Positions 35,201-41,829 of a DNA stretch of 64,000 nucleotides are shown piece after piece. The notes beneath the pieces were generated by a model. That model had not been told where the DNA came from. It worked only from the letters and a program-made list of their open reading frames with translations, and ran no database searches. This stretch comes from Lujinxingiaceae bacterium (lineage in GTDB: Bacteria; Myxococcota_A; Bradymonadia; Bradymonadales; Bradymonadaceae). The stretch lies in the NCBI GenBank assembly GCA_013697635.1, contig JACCWM010000147.1, positions 1 through 64,000 of the forward strand. Direction: 5' to 3'. The stretch's first letter is position 1. Each line of letters begins with the position of its first letter. The position numbers and the translations under genes were made by a program.

Positions 35201-37975
35201 GTCGAAGATATCCTTTTCAGCGACGATCGCCATGCGCCGATACAGCGCGGCGCGAAGCTCGAGATCGTCTGTCGTGGAGGCTGCGGCGTCGAAGATGTCG
35301 TAGAGTTGCTCGAACTTACCCTGCGTGCGGTAGAGCGCATCGAGCTCGTCGTAGCGCTGAGCGCGCACATGAATCGCCGTCAGCCGCCCAAGCGCCGCGC
35401 TGTCTGCAGGATCGAGGCGCAAGACCTGCGCCCAGAGAGTTGCAGCTTTGTCGAGCGCGTCGAGGCGAGCCTCGTAGATCTCGGCGGCCTCGCTTAAGCA
35501 GGCCAGGCGAGCGTCGTCGCCTTCGGCGATGTCGGCTTTCTTTTCGAGCACGGATGCCAAATTGGCCCAGTCCTCCTGGCGACGATGAACAACTTCGAGC
35601 TTCTCGATGATCGGGCGGTCGTCGGGCGTGTGCTCGAGCAGGCGACTGAGCACGACCACGGCGCGCTCTGGATCGCGCAGACGATCCTGGGCCAGATCGA
35701 CGAGCTGGCGCAAATGGGCGATCAAGGCATCGCCCTCGAGAAACTGGGCATCACCCAGTTGCAGATCGAACAACGAGCGGTAGTCGCGCCGACTCTCGTA
35801 GACGCCGCGAAGGCGCTCGCGCGTCGGAGCATGGTCGGGCACCAATTCGACGAGGCGCTCAAGAAAGGGCAAGGCCTGTGTGACGTTATTGAGACGCTCC
35901 TGCCAGATGTCGGCCACCTCGGTGAGGTACTCGACCGTGCTGACCAAATCGCCCTTTTGACAGGCGCTCTCGCCGGCAGTGGCCAACAAAGCGGCCAGAT
36001 CGTTGAAGCGACGGTTGCTCTCGAGCAGCTCACGAAGCTGGTAGAAGGCCGTGGGGTGGGCCGGCTCGAGGGCAAGTATTTGCCCGAGCACGTTGATCAC
36101 CATCGTATCGAGGTTCATGTGCTCGCGGTAAATCTGAGCCATGTCCTCCAAAATTGTCACGCGCTCCTGGCGCGTAGCCTCGCCGCCGGCCTCGAGATGG
36201 CGCAGCTCGTCTTTGTAAAAGTCGACCAGGCTGTTCCACTTCTGGCTCGCCTCATAGAGCTGGCGAAGGCTCTGGCGTGCATGAAGATCGCCGTCGTGGT
36301 CGCGCAAGAAGCCTTTCCAAACGTCGATGGCCTTCTCGGGGCTATCGAGTTCGTTTTCGGCAATCTCGGCCAGGCGCGTGGCCAGCGCACGTTGTTCGTC
36401 CACGCCAGCGTGCTTGTTCTGACGTCCGCTCAAGAGCGCGAAGAGCTTACGCCACTCGCCCTGGATCTGGTAGAAGTCCTCATAGAAGGCGTAGACGTCC
36501 TCATGCTCGCCATCGAGCAGCTTGACGCGCTTGAAATAATACTCGGCGCGCTCCATCTCACCGAGTTCGTGCCAGAGAATGTTGGCCAACTCGAGCATTA
36601 CCTCGAGTTCGCCATCCTTCTTTCGCAGATGGCGCACCGAATCTTCGAGCTGAGCGATCAGCCCCTCGATGTCGCCCATTGCGCGAAGCGCATCGCGCAC
36701 CACGGCCAGGGCCGCGAGGTTGGTTCCATCTTTGGACAACAGCTCGCGGGCCGCGCCAACCTCCGTGATCGACGCGCTCGTCGTCGGGGTCGGCGTCGAG
36801 ACAACCGGGCGCACAATTGCCGCTTCCGGCGCAGCTGCCTTTGATTGCAATTCTGGTTTGGAATCTGGTTCGGAATCTGGTTCTGATTCGGGCGGCGCAG
36901 CCGTGTCATCGGGCGCTTGCTGCGCGCGAATCGCCGGCAGAATCATGGTCACTGCGCCCTCGAAGTGCGCCGGACGTTGCAGATCCTCGTGCGCCTCAGC
37001 CGCCAAATCGATGTTTGAAGTCGGCTCGTCTTGTTGCTCGACTGCCGGTTCGGCTTCAGCGATCGCTTCCACGTGCTCGACGATGTTGACCGGCGCAACC
37101 ATGGACACCGCGTCGCCGTGGCGCTCGAGCTGGATCGCACGCAACTCGTCGAGGCGGCCGAGCTCGCGGTAGAGCTCGCTCATGACCATCATGACATCGG
37201 AGTCTTCCGGAGACTGTTCATAGGCTGAGCGTGCATACAGCAGGGCTTTTTCGCGCTCGCTGCCCTCTCGGTCGTACTCGAGTTGGGCGGCCTGCAAAAA
37301 GAGCACGCCGGCTTCGTCACGGTCGCCACCTTGCTCGACGAGGCGCGTCGCCCGATGGGCGGCCTGAGAGATGCGCTGGCGCACGGTCTCTTCCGAGGAA
37401 TAGATCTCGCCCAGCTGCTCGATGAATTCGTCGTCTGGAGCGAGCTTGCAGGCCTCGCCGATGAGCTCGATTGCACCGTCGAAGTCCGAGCAGTCATCGC
37501 CTTTGACCTGGGCCATGCGCGAGAGCACGCCGGCGCGCCCGGCCGGCTCGCTCATGCGGTTGAGTTCGAGGGTGTAGAGCAGCAGCACGCGATCGAAGTT
37601 TCCACTCTTTCGATAGATCTGGCGCGCGCGCTCCAATGACGTGTTGTCATCGGGGTAGATCTTGTAGGCTGTCTGGTAGGCCTTCATGCCGGCATCTCGC
37701 TCGTCGGCATAATCGACATACAGATCCCCAAGCATCACCAGCAGATTTGCCTTGTCTTTTCCGTCGGCCAGCGCCTGCGCGACGCTCGAGAGCTTCTCGG
37801 CCAGTGCCTTGAAATCGACATCCTCGGCTCCGGCCTCATTGCGCTCGAGATAGAGCTGGTACATCGAGCGCCAGTCCCCCCCGCTTTCAAAGCGTGCTGC
37901 GAGCGCCCCAAAGGCCTCATGATCGAAGGGATTGGCTTTCAATTGATCCTGCAGAACTCGAATCTCGTCTGTCAT
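26231..37975 (-). CDS. giant tetratricopeptide-repeat protein (3914 residues)
   Basis: One uninterrupted frame of 11.7 kb. There is no signal peptide or membrane helix, so the product should be cytoplasmic. Apart from a Pro/Glu/Ser-rich linker near residues 290-405 (with ESEPDSEPDSKPE), it is built from TPR-like helical pairs. A larger unit of about 105-110 residues recurs along the length. A typical unit contains LLEAAQI..., a W/Y-x-x-VL-x-L/I-D/E-P block, AL-x-x-LERLY and R-W-x-E/D-L. From the total length I estimate roughly 35 units. The C-terminal units (HLGHVRKKLGDDRRAKDMFT) are closer to ordinary TPRs. Expected role: a very long superhelical scaffold. It is a single-gene unit, divergent from gltX. 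Confidence 0.93.
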   Translation of the reverse strand: MTDEIRVLQDQLKANPFDHEAFGALAARFESGGDWRSMYQLYLERNEAGAEDVDFKALAEKLSSVAQALADGKDKANLLVMLGDLYVDYADERDAGMKAYQTAYKIYPDDNTSLERARQIYRKSGNFDRVLLLYTLELNRMSEPAGRAGVLSRMAQVKGDDCSDFDGAIELIGEACKLAPDDEFIEQLGEIYSSEETVRQRISQAAHRATRLVEQGGDRDEAGVLFLQAAQLEYDREGSEREKALLYARSAYEQSPEDSDVMMVMSELYRELGRLDELRAIQLERHGDAVSMVAPVNIVEHVEAIAEAEPAVEQQDEPTSNIDLAAEAHEDLQRPAHFEGAVTMILPAIRAQQAPDDTAAPPESEPDSEPDSKPELQSKAAAPEAAIVRPVVSTPTPTTSASITEVGAARELLSKDGTNLAALAVVRDALRAMGDIEGLIAQLEDSVRHLRKKDGELEVMLELANILWHELGEMERAEYYFKRVKLLDGEHEDVYAFYEDFYQIQGEWRKLFALLSGRQNKHAGVDEQRALATRLAEIAENELDSPEKAIDVWKGFLRDHDGDLHARQSLRQLYEASQKWNSLVDFYKDELRHLEAGGEATRQERVTILEDMAQIYREHMNLDTMVINVLGQILALEPAHPTAFYQLRELLESNRRFNDLAALLATAGESACQKGDLVSTVEYLTEVADIWQERLNNVTQALPFLERLVELVPDHAPTRERLRGVYESRRDYRSLFDLQLGDAQFLEGDALIAHLRQLVDLAQDRLRDPERAVVVLSRLLEHTPDDRPIIEKLEVVHRRQEDWANLASVLEKKADIAEGDDARLACLSEAAEIYEARLDALDKAATLWAQVLRLDPADSAALGRLTAIHVRAQRYDELDALYRTQGKFEQLYDIFDAAASTTDDLELRAALYRRMAIVAEKDIFDTDRIIISLETLREISAQPVEVVNELIIWYRAVGEIAREIEMNRVLLEHAAGAEARYTQIVRLAELEAEREDVRAALSWQLKAVALRPEERATVQRAEDLARQADELVMFVREIEDVAEILDDEATQDMLWERVSRLQWRELAAYEDAIKGFERLRDRHPTDLEFLEILENLFELAHAPLRRIEVLRAQMSLLTERGATQGDLVDQLSKIADVQRTHLGERDAARETYAEILDLEPDHLPSLRGTKELYREDQRWPEVVDCLLRELSLTTIDSLEARVGVEIELAGVYREHLDDLAEALRYYGQVLTEAPDHEAALTEVEALLSEPALARDAALLLEPIFRDLDRPNPLVRALEARLAVCDDRFEEQEILDELIPLYSERLEDRAAAFDRACRQFDLDAERDDIWLRVEQLGASLNQWARIEALFSRHSPLEGFESPVRYDLLRHLAAIREHRLGKKDEALIAWERLHEYDPLDLATLEALERLYRKMERSQDLSAVLLSRADLVDHDDERIKLLLEAAQINDGILDDVATTIDIYRNVLITDQEQPEAVTSLERLLRAQRSWHELDELLAVQADITLAPERRREFVLKLALLRFEQMSDYPGATALLQQLLENDPGDDDVIEVLQRVDAHLADDGNMPELRLEIAQILEPVYRFRGQYNQLILVLRVRLQFTDAPFDRIELLDQLAELFLEKADDVHSAFDALRAAVVLDPENESRIERVEDLAREIERVVDAVASFKEATLQADPLLSAAIWKRVGGLERDVLDDAAAAIEAFEAALDCVEADHEALVALEGLFEVGGDYARLAENLRLQGVYGDPSLRAELLRRIGTLEEMVLERVIEATDAYTELLELEPDDIETMEALERLYERQDRWIDVAELLNRKVGSMHEPDLQIETLLKLAEIHETRLHNADDAIRVYNQVLSIDAGHDLALAALDRLFEAEARWAELADVLRAKMAAPSFEATELRNSLELRLAHLQLKELYAPEDAVDLYRAVLGRSPGQVEAIEALESLLRDPAWSEEVARDLVPHYRDSEQWDRLVALYDSQREQSHDPETKARFLFESAQIHRTHLADEPAAIEALAKAWKLDWEHDPYRAELVAVAANSQAWGALAEAIEDVLTVVSDPDRMLDLRMQLAHLYRDELEDSLEAETNLREALTLDERHGLAYAELETILLEAERWHDLVELLERRFGALGDSDVVSARETLLRIAQVQEEQLSDSFTAAETYQRVLGIEPQDGIASASLNRLLRAQERWQDLATHLEEQLQRSSDHSAVIDLKIELAQVYCDPLMEFGRALELYREILDLDGTHGQAIAALESIFAAEADLRGEVGAVLEPVYRRGGDWPRIIEVLEVRAGEQEDPIAQLSILREIAQIAEDALDDTKLALATWGRVFAADPQDASARAALQRLTSLSRNWSVLCDLYATSLRENFSIGDDLRAELLADQAQVFEERLVQLDDARRGYEEVLLLEPGHEAAIDALERIFMRSRDWAGLADFYGQRVESELDDTRARAWLERLSVLHEDVLGDTDAAIDVHMRIIELAPGDRLTQQTLVRLFSYAKRWQDLAELYRQRAAYAVDPNQVIELRFALARLLQDELEQLDEALDLYRDILAIEPGYFGAMRGLEGLRRDLGSKEGDWTAYRIQVIEILLAQYDEGRHWQRMVDLLEEKAELVVEVGVKVNVLVEVAELLSRVSEDIVERTQALTLLARAFCLDPSNQDLSEFVGTLADEIGAWERIVPIYLSGVENTDDAEIQSTILLAIARIYEGPLEDQESSITAYQQAIELAPENESAVARLQELYGELGLWKPLVAVLERRLDAVFDDSGRQRLLKRIASLYDETLHQPQDAARIYRQLREIDRSELAYIVVLERLYEQCEDHASLEALLRDKLAMVEDEGIRLRTLKRLAVIQDEVLNYAEAAIESYSTILAKDENDVGAIRALSRLFEQTERWPELLDMLNIERDCAGSTDELNSVQCRMGYVLLDKLNAPYDALPHFAEVVQRDAFFNGARLGLIRLLESEQTRDAAALVLEEIYRAAREWEALELLLEQQLEAQTQPDRRSELFVGLAQLHEVHFEQVEKAFMTLGRAFREQPAATSVRRELERLAGVMGNHDELVATYEDAIDAGIDNLDVLRDVHWHLGVAYAEILGELGEAIRHMEAVLGFDEFDIDCLDWLDRLYQQERQWEKLAGVLEKKLVLSDPDKLNSVCYQLGYLREVVFEQPAEALELYRRVILDEPRHGGALEGLERLVEEVDYRYEIFGLLEPIYLETDAHAKLAQLYNLRLETVESSAERSDLNKKIATIEIDHLHNTDVGYAYLGRALREDPHDSEVQERLERLADEHELFEQIVALYEDVIVGLNDPVRIIELALKAAVWSVNALGDTERATELFRSVLELENDNELALNSLEQIARHNESYEGLADVLAKKAEVLFDPDLRRAVLMELAAICAHLERFEQAIEAYKQALMLDESDIDVMQALVGLYEVTEQYDHLVDILERLTLHLYEPATQLQLFMRIGRYSTVFLKQFDRALGAYERAQQLDAENRDVLLALEELYEASGQWDMLAEILTTQLGAAQGNDELVRLLVKQAGLKYEQYGDAQGAIDDYLRAFEYQNDHPLIVSALDRLYRREGRAEELLNLLKHQLGLVGDGDNARRVPLLVQIADVCQSQLGDDDTAIAYLSGVLEIDRLHDGALEVLAALYSRKGDWAQVMGIWERQFEAAGSNEVRISIMTKIASLLDQTLERSHDAAAYYLEILQIEALHAETLETLTALYMRLAAYEQIHELLEHRASHASNDDERVALYLEMGELARKHIADPGARINALEKARALRPDDLTVVEPLLDAYIAANHLDRAEPILSGIITSLIDARRIKEVVRFHHLQGKLAEQKGDSPGALESYDAAHKIDATYIPNLLSLGKLHFRMEDWDQALKAFQTLLLHQMNIKENSDKVDVYFHLGHVRKKLGDDRRAKDMFTRALSIDPHHEASRQALTAL

Positions 37976-38239
37976 CGCTAACCTGTGAGGCCGTTCGCAA
38001 GGGATACGCTTTGAGAATTGTCGCCATCGACTGCTGTTCGGGGCCGAAAAGTGGAGTGAATCCTACCAGCAAAAACCCAGTTCCGGCAAGGCATTGGGCG
38101 TACCGATTTTAAGATCGATTCCCCACGCGAAAGCGGGCGATTCCCATGGCTTGACCGTCCAAAATTTGCCGTGCTACAAGCGCCCGACGAAGCAAGGGCC
38201 CTTGGTCCTCAACACAAGTACGCCTCGGAGATCACTCGC

Positions 38240-39640
38240 ATGCCTGTTCGTGTCCGCTTTGCCCCCTCCCCTACGGGCTATCTCCATATGGGTGGCGCTC
38301 GCACCGCGCTGTTCAACTATTTGTTTGCGCGCAATCAGGGCGGTACCTTCGTGCTTCGCATCGAGGACACGGATCTGGAACGCAGCAAGCCAGAATATAC
38401 CGAGGTCATTCACGAGGCGCTCGATTGGCTGGGCATGACGGTCGATGAGGGCCCCTATTTCCAGTCCCAGCGCACCGCGATCTATCAGGCCAAGGCCCTT
38501 GAGCTGCTCGAGGCAGGCAACGCCTACAAGTGCTTTTGCACGCCCGAGGAGCTCGAGGCCGATCGCGAGCGCGCGCTCAAAGAGGGCCTCAAGCAGATGT
38601 ACTCCCGGGTTTGGCGCGATCGACGCGATCATCCCGAGGGTCTGCCCTTTGTCGTTCGCATCAAGGCGCCCCTCGAGGGCGCGATCACGATCGACGACAT
38701 GGTCCAAGGCCCGGTGACCGTGGGCGCCGAGGAGCTCGACGACTTCGTGATTCTTCGCAGCGACGGCTCGCCGACCTACAACTTCGTGGTCGTGATTGAC
38801 GATGCGACGATGAACATCAGCCACGTGATCCGCGGCAAGGACCACCTCAATAACACCTTTCGCCAGATCCCGGTCTACACGGCCCTTGGCTTTGACGTGC
38901 CGATCTTTGGCCATCTGCCCTTGATCGACGGGTTGAGCAAGCGCAAAGGCAGCATGAGCGTTCAGCACTACCGCGATTTGGGCTACCTGCAAGAGGCCGT
39001 GATCAATTACATCAGCCGCCTGGGCTGGTCGCACGGCGACCAAGAGATCTTCACGATGGACGAGCTCATCGAGTTCTTCGGCTTCGACCACGTCGGGCGC
39101 AGCTCCGGGCGCTTCGACGACGACAAGTTCTTGTGGGTGAACGCCGAGTGGATGAAGCGCCTCGACGATCGCGATCTGGCCACGCGCTGGCTGCCCTTTT
39201 TGGCCAAAGCCGGCTTCGAGGTCAGCGTTGACGAGCGCTTGCTTGGCATTGTCGCGGTGATGAAAGAGCGCGCCAAGACGCTCGTCGAGATGACCGAAGC
39301 CGCACATTACTTTTTTAGCGACGAGGTCACTCTCGACGAGGGCGCAGTCAAAAAGTGGTTCAAGCCCGGGCTCGAAGTGATCTTTGAGGACATCGTCGCC
39401 GACTTGAGCGCGTTGCAGAGCTGGACGCCCGAGCATGTTCAGGCCGTCTATGACGCCCACTGCGCCAAGCACGAGGTCGGCCTTGGAAAGCTCGCCCAAC
39501 CCACGCGTGTGAGTGTCACGGGCAACACCGTCAGCCCCGGTCTGTTCGAAACCCTGTATCTGCTTGGCCGTGAGACCACGCTCGCTCGCCTGAAAGCAGG
39601 CCTGGCGATCATGAAGGAGCGAGCCGCTGGCGATGCTTAA
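38240..39640 (+). CDS. gltX: glutamyl-tRNA synthetase
   Basis: 466 residues from the ATG at 38240 (GGAG 9 nt upstream; the frame is open further up but the protein begins MPVRVRFAPSPTG, as in the family). Class I signatures: PSPTGYLHMG (9-18, HIGH equivalent) and SKRKGS (233-238, KMSKS equivalent). CFC at residues 98-100 lies in the region that binds zinc in some GltX proteins; the full set of ligands is not evident. The enzyme charges tRNA-Glu and may be the non-discriminating type. The next gene overlaps its end by 8 bp. Confidence 0.96.
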   Translation: MPVRVRFAPSPTGYLHMGGARTALFNYLFARNQGGTFVLRIEDTDLERSKPEYTEVIHEALDWLGMTVDEGPYFQSQRTAIYQAKALELLEAGNAYKCFCTPEELEADRERALKEGLKQMYSRVWRDRRDHPEGLPFVVRIKAPLEGAITIDDMVQGPVTVGAEELDDFVILRSDGSPTYNFVVVIDDATMNISHVIRGKDHLNNTFRQIPVYTALGFDVPIFGHLPLIDGLSKRKGSMSVQHYRDLGYLQEAVINYISRLGWSHGDQEIFTMDELIEFFGFDHVGRSSGRFDDDKFLWVNAEWMKRLDDRDLATRWLPFLAKAGFEVSVDERLLGIVAVMKERAKTLVEMTEAAHYFFSDEVTLDEGAVKKWFKPGLEVIFEDIVADLSALQSWTPEHVQAVYDAHCAKHEVGLGKLAQPTRVSVTGNTVSPGLFETLYLLGRETTLARLKAGLAIMKERAAGDA

Positions 39641-40577
39641 CCGTAAATATATCTGCGGGTTCGTGCTCACTGCGAGCTTGCTGGCGAGCGCTTGTGCCGG
39701 CCCCGAACGCCTGCAGCGCGAGGGCATGCACGAGACCCTGGTGGTCGCCCCGGCCTGGTTGCGCCTGCCCGAGCACGAATCCGAGCAGGTGCTCTTTGCG
39801 CTGGCACACCGCGAGCGCCCGGTCTTTGCCCGGCTGCACAAGCTCGAAGTCACCTATATCTCAGCGGCGCTGCCGGTCTGGGCGACGGCCTGGGCCGCCG
39901 AGCGCTTTGACGCTTTCGACGTAACCCACGCCGCGTCCGGCTCCGAGAATCTTCACCACCTCGTATTGGAGACCCAATTTGGCGAGGTCGCGACGACCTT
40001 CGATCTGGCGCTGTTCAATGCCGGCGTCGCAAGCTACATGCTCGAGATTTGGGGCGCGCCCGAGCACGTTGCCGCGCTCACGGCCACCGAGCGCGGCGAG
40101 CTTGCTGCCGGCTTCGATAGCTCCGAGGCCAAGAGCCATCCTGCCCGATCGCCTGCCCAGGCCATGCAAGTCGGCGAGGCCCAGGGCATCGGCCGCGGCC
40201 TTGGTCTCGACGACACCTGGCGTGTCGATGATCAGGCAGGCGATCTGCGCTTCTCACTTGACGCCCGCCTGATCGATGGCCGCGCAATCAGCGAAGAGCT
40301 TCCTTACGCCCTGCTCGCCACGCGTTACGCCGAGTTCGCGCTCAGCGCCGTGGTGGCTGACCCAAGCCGCCACGTTCGAAGCTCCACGCCGCGCGATCAG
40401 AACACGGTCGACATCGTCATCGATGATACGCATGGCGCGCTGCCCATGGTGCGCGTCTACCGATTCGTCACCCATGACAAACAGGCCTACCAACTCATCA
40501 TGTCGACTCCGGCGGCGCTGTTCGAGACCAACGCCGCGCTCATCGATACGATCTTGGACTCCTTTCGAGCGCCATGA
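39633..40577 (+). CDS. lipoprotein of unknown function
   Basis: 314 residues with a lipobox LASAC (C21). The mature protein is mixed alpha/beta with no recognised motif; it contains VATTFDLALFNAGVASYMLE and a C-terminal DTHGALPMVRVYRFVTHDKQ region. It overlaps gltX by 8 bp and the next gene by 4 bp (ATGA), indicating tight translational coupling of the three genes. Neighbouring functions are cytoplasmic and give no hint. Confidence 0.8.
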   Translation: MLNRKYICGFVLTASLLASACAGPERLQREGMHETLVVAPAWLRLPEHESEQVLFALAHRERPVFARLHKLEVTYISAALPVWATAWAAERFDAFDVTHAASGSENLHHLVLETQFGEVATTFDLALFNAGVASYMLEIWGAPEHVAALTATERGELAAGFDSSEAKSHPARSPAQAMQVGEAQGIGRGLGLDDTWRVDDQAGDLRFSLDARLIDGRAISEELPYALLATRYAEFALSAVVADPSRHVRSSTPRDQNTVDIVIDDTHGALPMVRVYRFVTHDKQAYQLIMSTPAALFETNAALIDTILDSFRAP

Positions 40578-40903
40578 GCGAGACCTTTGGCGAGCGCGTC
40601 TACTGGCTGGTTGCCCAGATCCCCTTCGGCCAGGTCGCAAGCTATGGCCAACTCGCACTGCTCGCTGGCAGCCCGGGAGCAAGTCGCGCGGTCGGCAATC
40701 TGATGCGAAACAGCCTGGGTCGCGCGGTCGCCTGGCATCGCGTGATCAATTCACGCGGTGGTATCTCGTCAAAGGGCGACTTTGAACGCGCCGAGTTGCA
40801 GCGTATGTTGCTCGAGGGTGAAGGCGTTGAGTTCAACCGGCGAGGACTGTGTTCGCTGGAGCGCTTCGGGTGGAACCCTGAAGCATTTTCCTGGGAAAGC
40901 TAA
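40574..40903 (+). CDS. alkyltransferase-like protein (ATL, MGMT homologue without the active Cys)
   Basis: 109 residues. It has the DNA-binding half of O6-alkylguanine-DNA alkyltransferase: Y24 in GQVASYGQLALLAGSPGAS, the arginine finger R38 in ASRAVGNLMR, and AWHRVINSRGG. W54 replaces the alkyl-accepting Cys of PCHRV, which defines ATL proteins. These bind O6-alkylguanine without repairing it and hand the lesion to nucleotide excision repair (UvrABC). A uvrA gene is in the same window but about 7 kb away. Start codon ATG overlaps the preceding stop. Confidence 0.93.
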   Translation: MSETFGERVYWLVAQIPFGQVASYGQLALLAGSPGASRAVGNLMRNSLGRAVAWHRVINSRGGISSKGDFERAELQRMLLEGEGVEFNRRGLCSLERFGWNPEAFSWES

Positions 40904-40958
40904 AGCATTACATCCACACTCTTTGGCACAGAGTTAAGCCACCACTTGAAGGTTCGCC

Positions 40959-41828
40959 TTGCAAGATCTAACACCAAACACAGGCATCACCCGTGGCGTC
41001 GCCCTGGCGAGCGCGATCATCCTCGGCCTGGCGGGCATTGCGACTTTGGCACACGCAGCGCTTCCCCAGGCGCCAGGCGGCCCGTTCGACGCCGCCGCTG
41101 TCGCCCGGCTTACCGAGCTCAACCTCACCCACGTCTACGGCCTCAACGCAGCCGACGTAGGTTGGCTGACTGGCGCTTTGAGCCAGTCCTTTCCCGCAAT
41201 GAGCATCGCGCCCTATCCAGGCGGCGAAGCGTTCGCCGGCGCGGTGTTGACGCGATCTCAGCGCGTTGATCATTGGTTGCCCCCAAAACACGCGGTTGAG
41301 CTCGAAGTGGAGCCACTGGGCGACGGATGGACCCTGCTCCTGCCCCCGGGCGGCATCGCGCTGCCGAATTTGCCGCAGATCGCGGCAGCAACAGTCGTTC
41401 TTCGCGCCGAAGATGGCAGTGAGAAGCCCTGTTCGACGTATCGCAACGGTCGCTTTCAATGCCGCAAGCCCGGCTGGTCCTACGTGGGCCAGGCCAAGGT
41501 GCGCGTTGCTGGCAAGAGTGAAAGCTGCATCTGGGCCCATCCCCTGCAAGACGCCACGATCATCGTTGCCTATCCATCAACCCAGCCCACCGAAGGCCGC
41601 AAGCTGGTGTTGGAGACGGCCCTCACCGATGGGTCCGTAGGTGGCGGCCACCCGGTCGACGTGCGGGTAAGCTTTGGCACCAAGAACATCACCCATGTGC
41701 ATCCCGACCGTAAGGGTTGGACGCGAAAGACGATCCCACGCTCTGACGACGCGGCCGCGCTCACCGTGGAAGTCTCCGCTGCTCACACCGGACGTCGCCA
41801 CTTCTGTTACCGCTTCGTGGAGCAATGA
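40959..41828 (+). CDS. secreted protein of unknown function
   Basis: 289 residues from a TTG start with GAAGG 7 nt upstream. An N-terminal hydrophobic segment (GVALASAIILGLAGIATLAH) ending AHA looks like a cleavable signal. The mature part has five cysteines, including CSTYRNGRFQCRKPGW, and beta-rich C-terminal sequence. It is followed 1 bp later by the GT-C-like membrane protein, so the pair is likely a functional unit. No family is recognised. Confidence 0.7.
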   Translation: MQDLTPNTGITRGVALASAIILGLAGIATLAHAALPQAPGGPFDAAAVARLTELNLTHVYGLNAADVGWLTGALSQSFPAMSIAPYPGGEAFAGAVLTRSQRVDHWLPPKHAVELEVEPLGDGWTLLLPPGGIALPNLPQIAAATVVLRAEDGSEKPCSTYRNGRFQCRKPGWSYVGQAKVRVAGKSESCIWAHPLQDATIIVAYPSTQPTEGRKLVLETALTDGSVGGGHPVDVRVSFGTKNITHVHPDRKGWTRKTIPRSDDAAALTVEVSAAHTGRRHFCYRFVEQ

Positions 41829-41829
41829 G

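Noticed and set aside
36850-36895. Short tandem-like repeats in the linker of the TPR gene, considered as a possible unstable microsatellite
   Set aside because: The units are imperfect and keep the frame; they simply encode a Ser/Glu/Pro/Asp linker.
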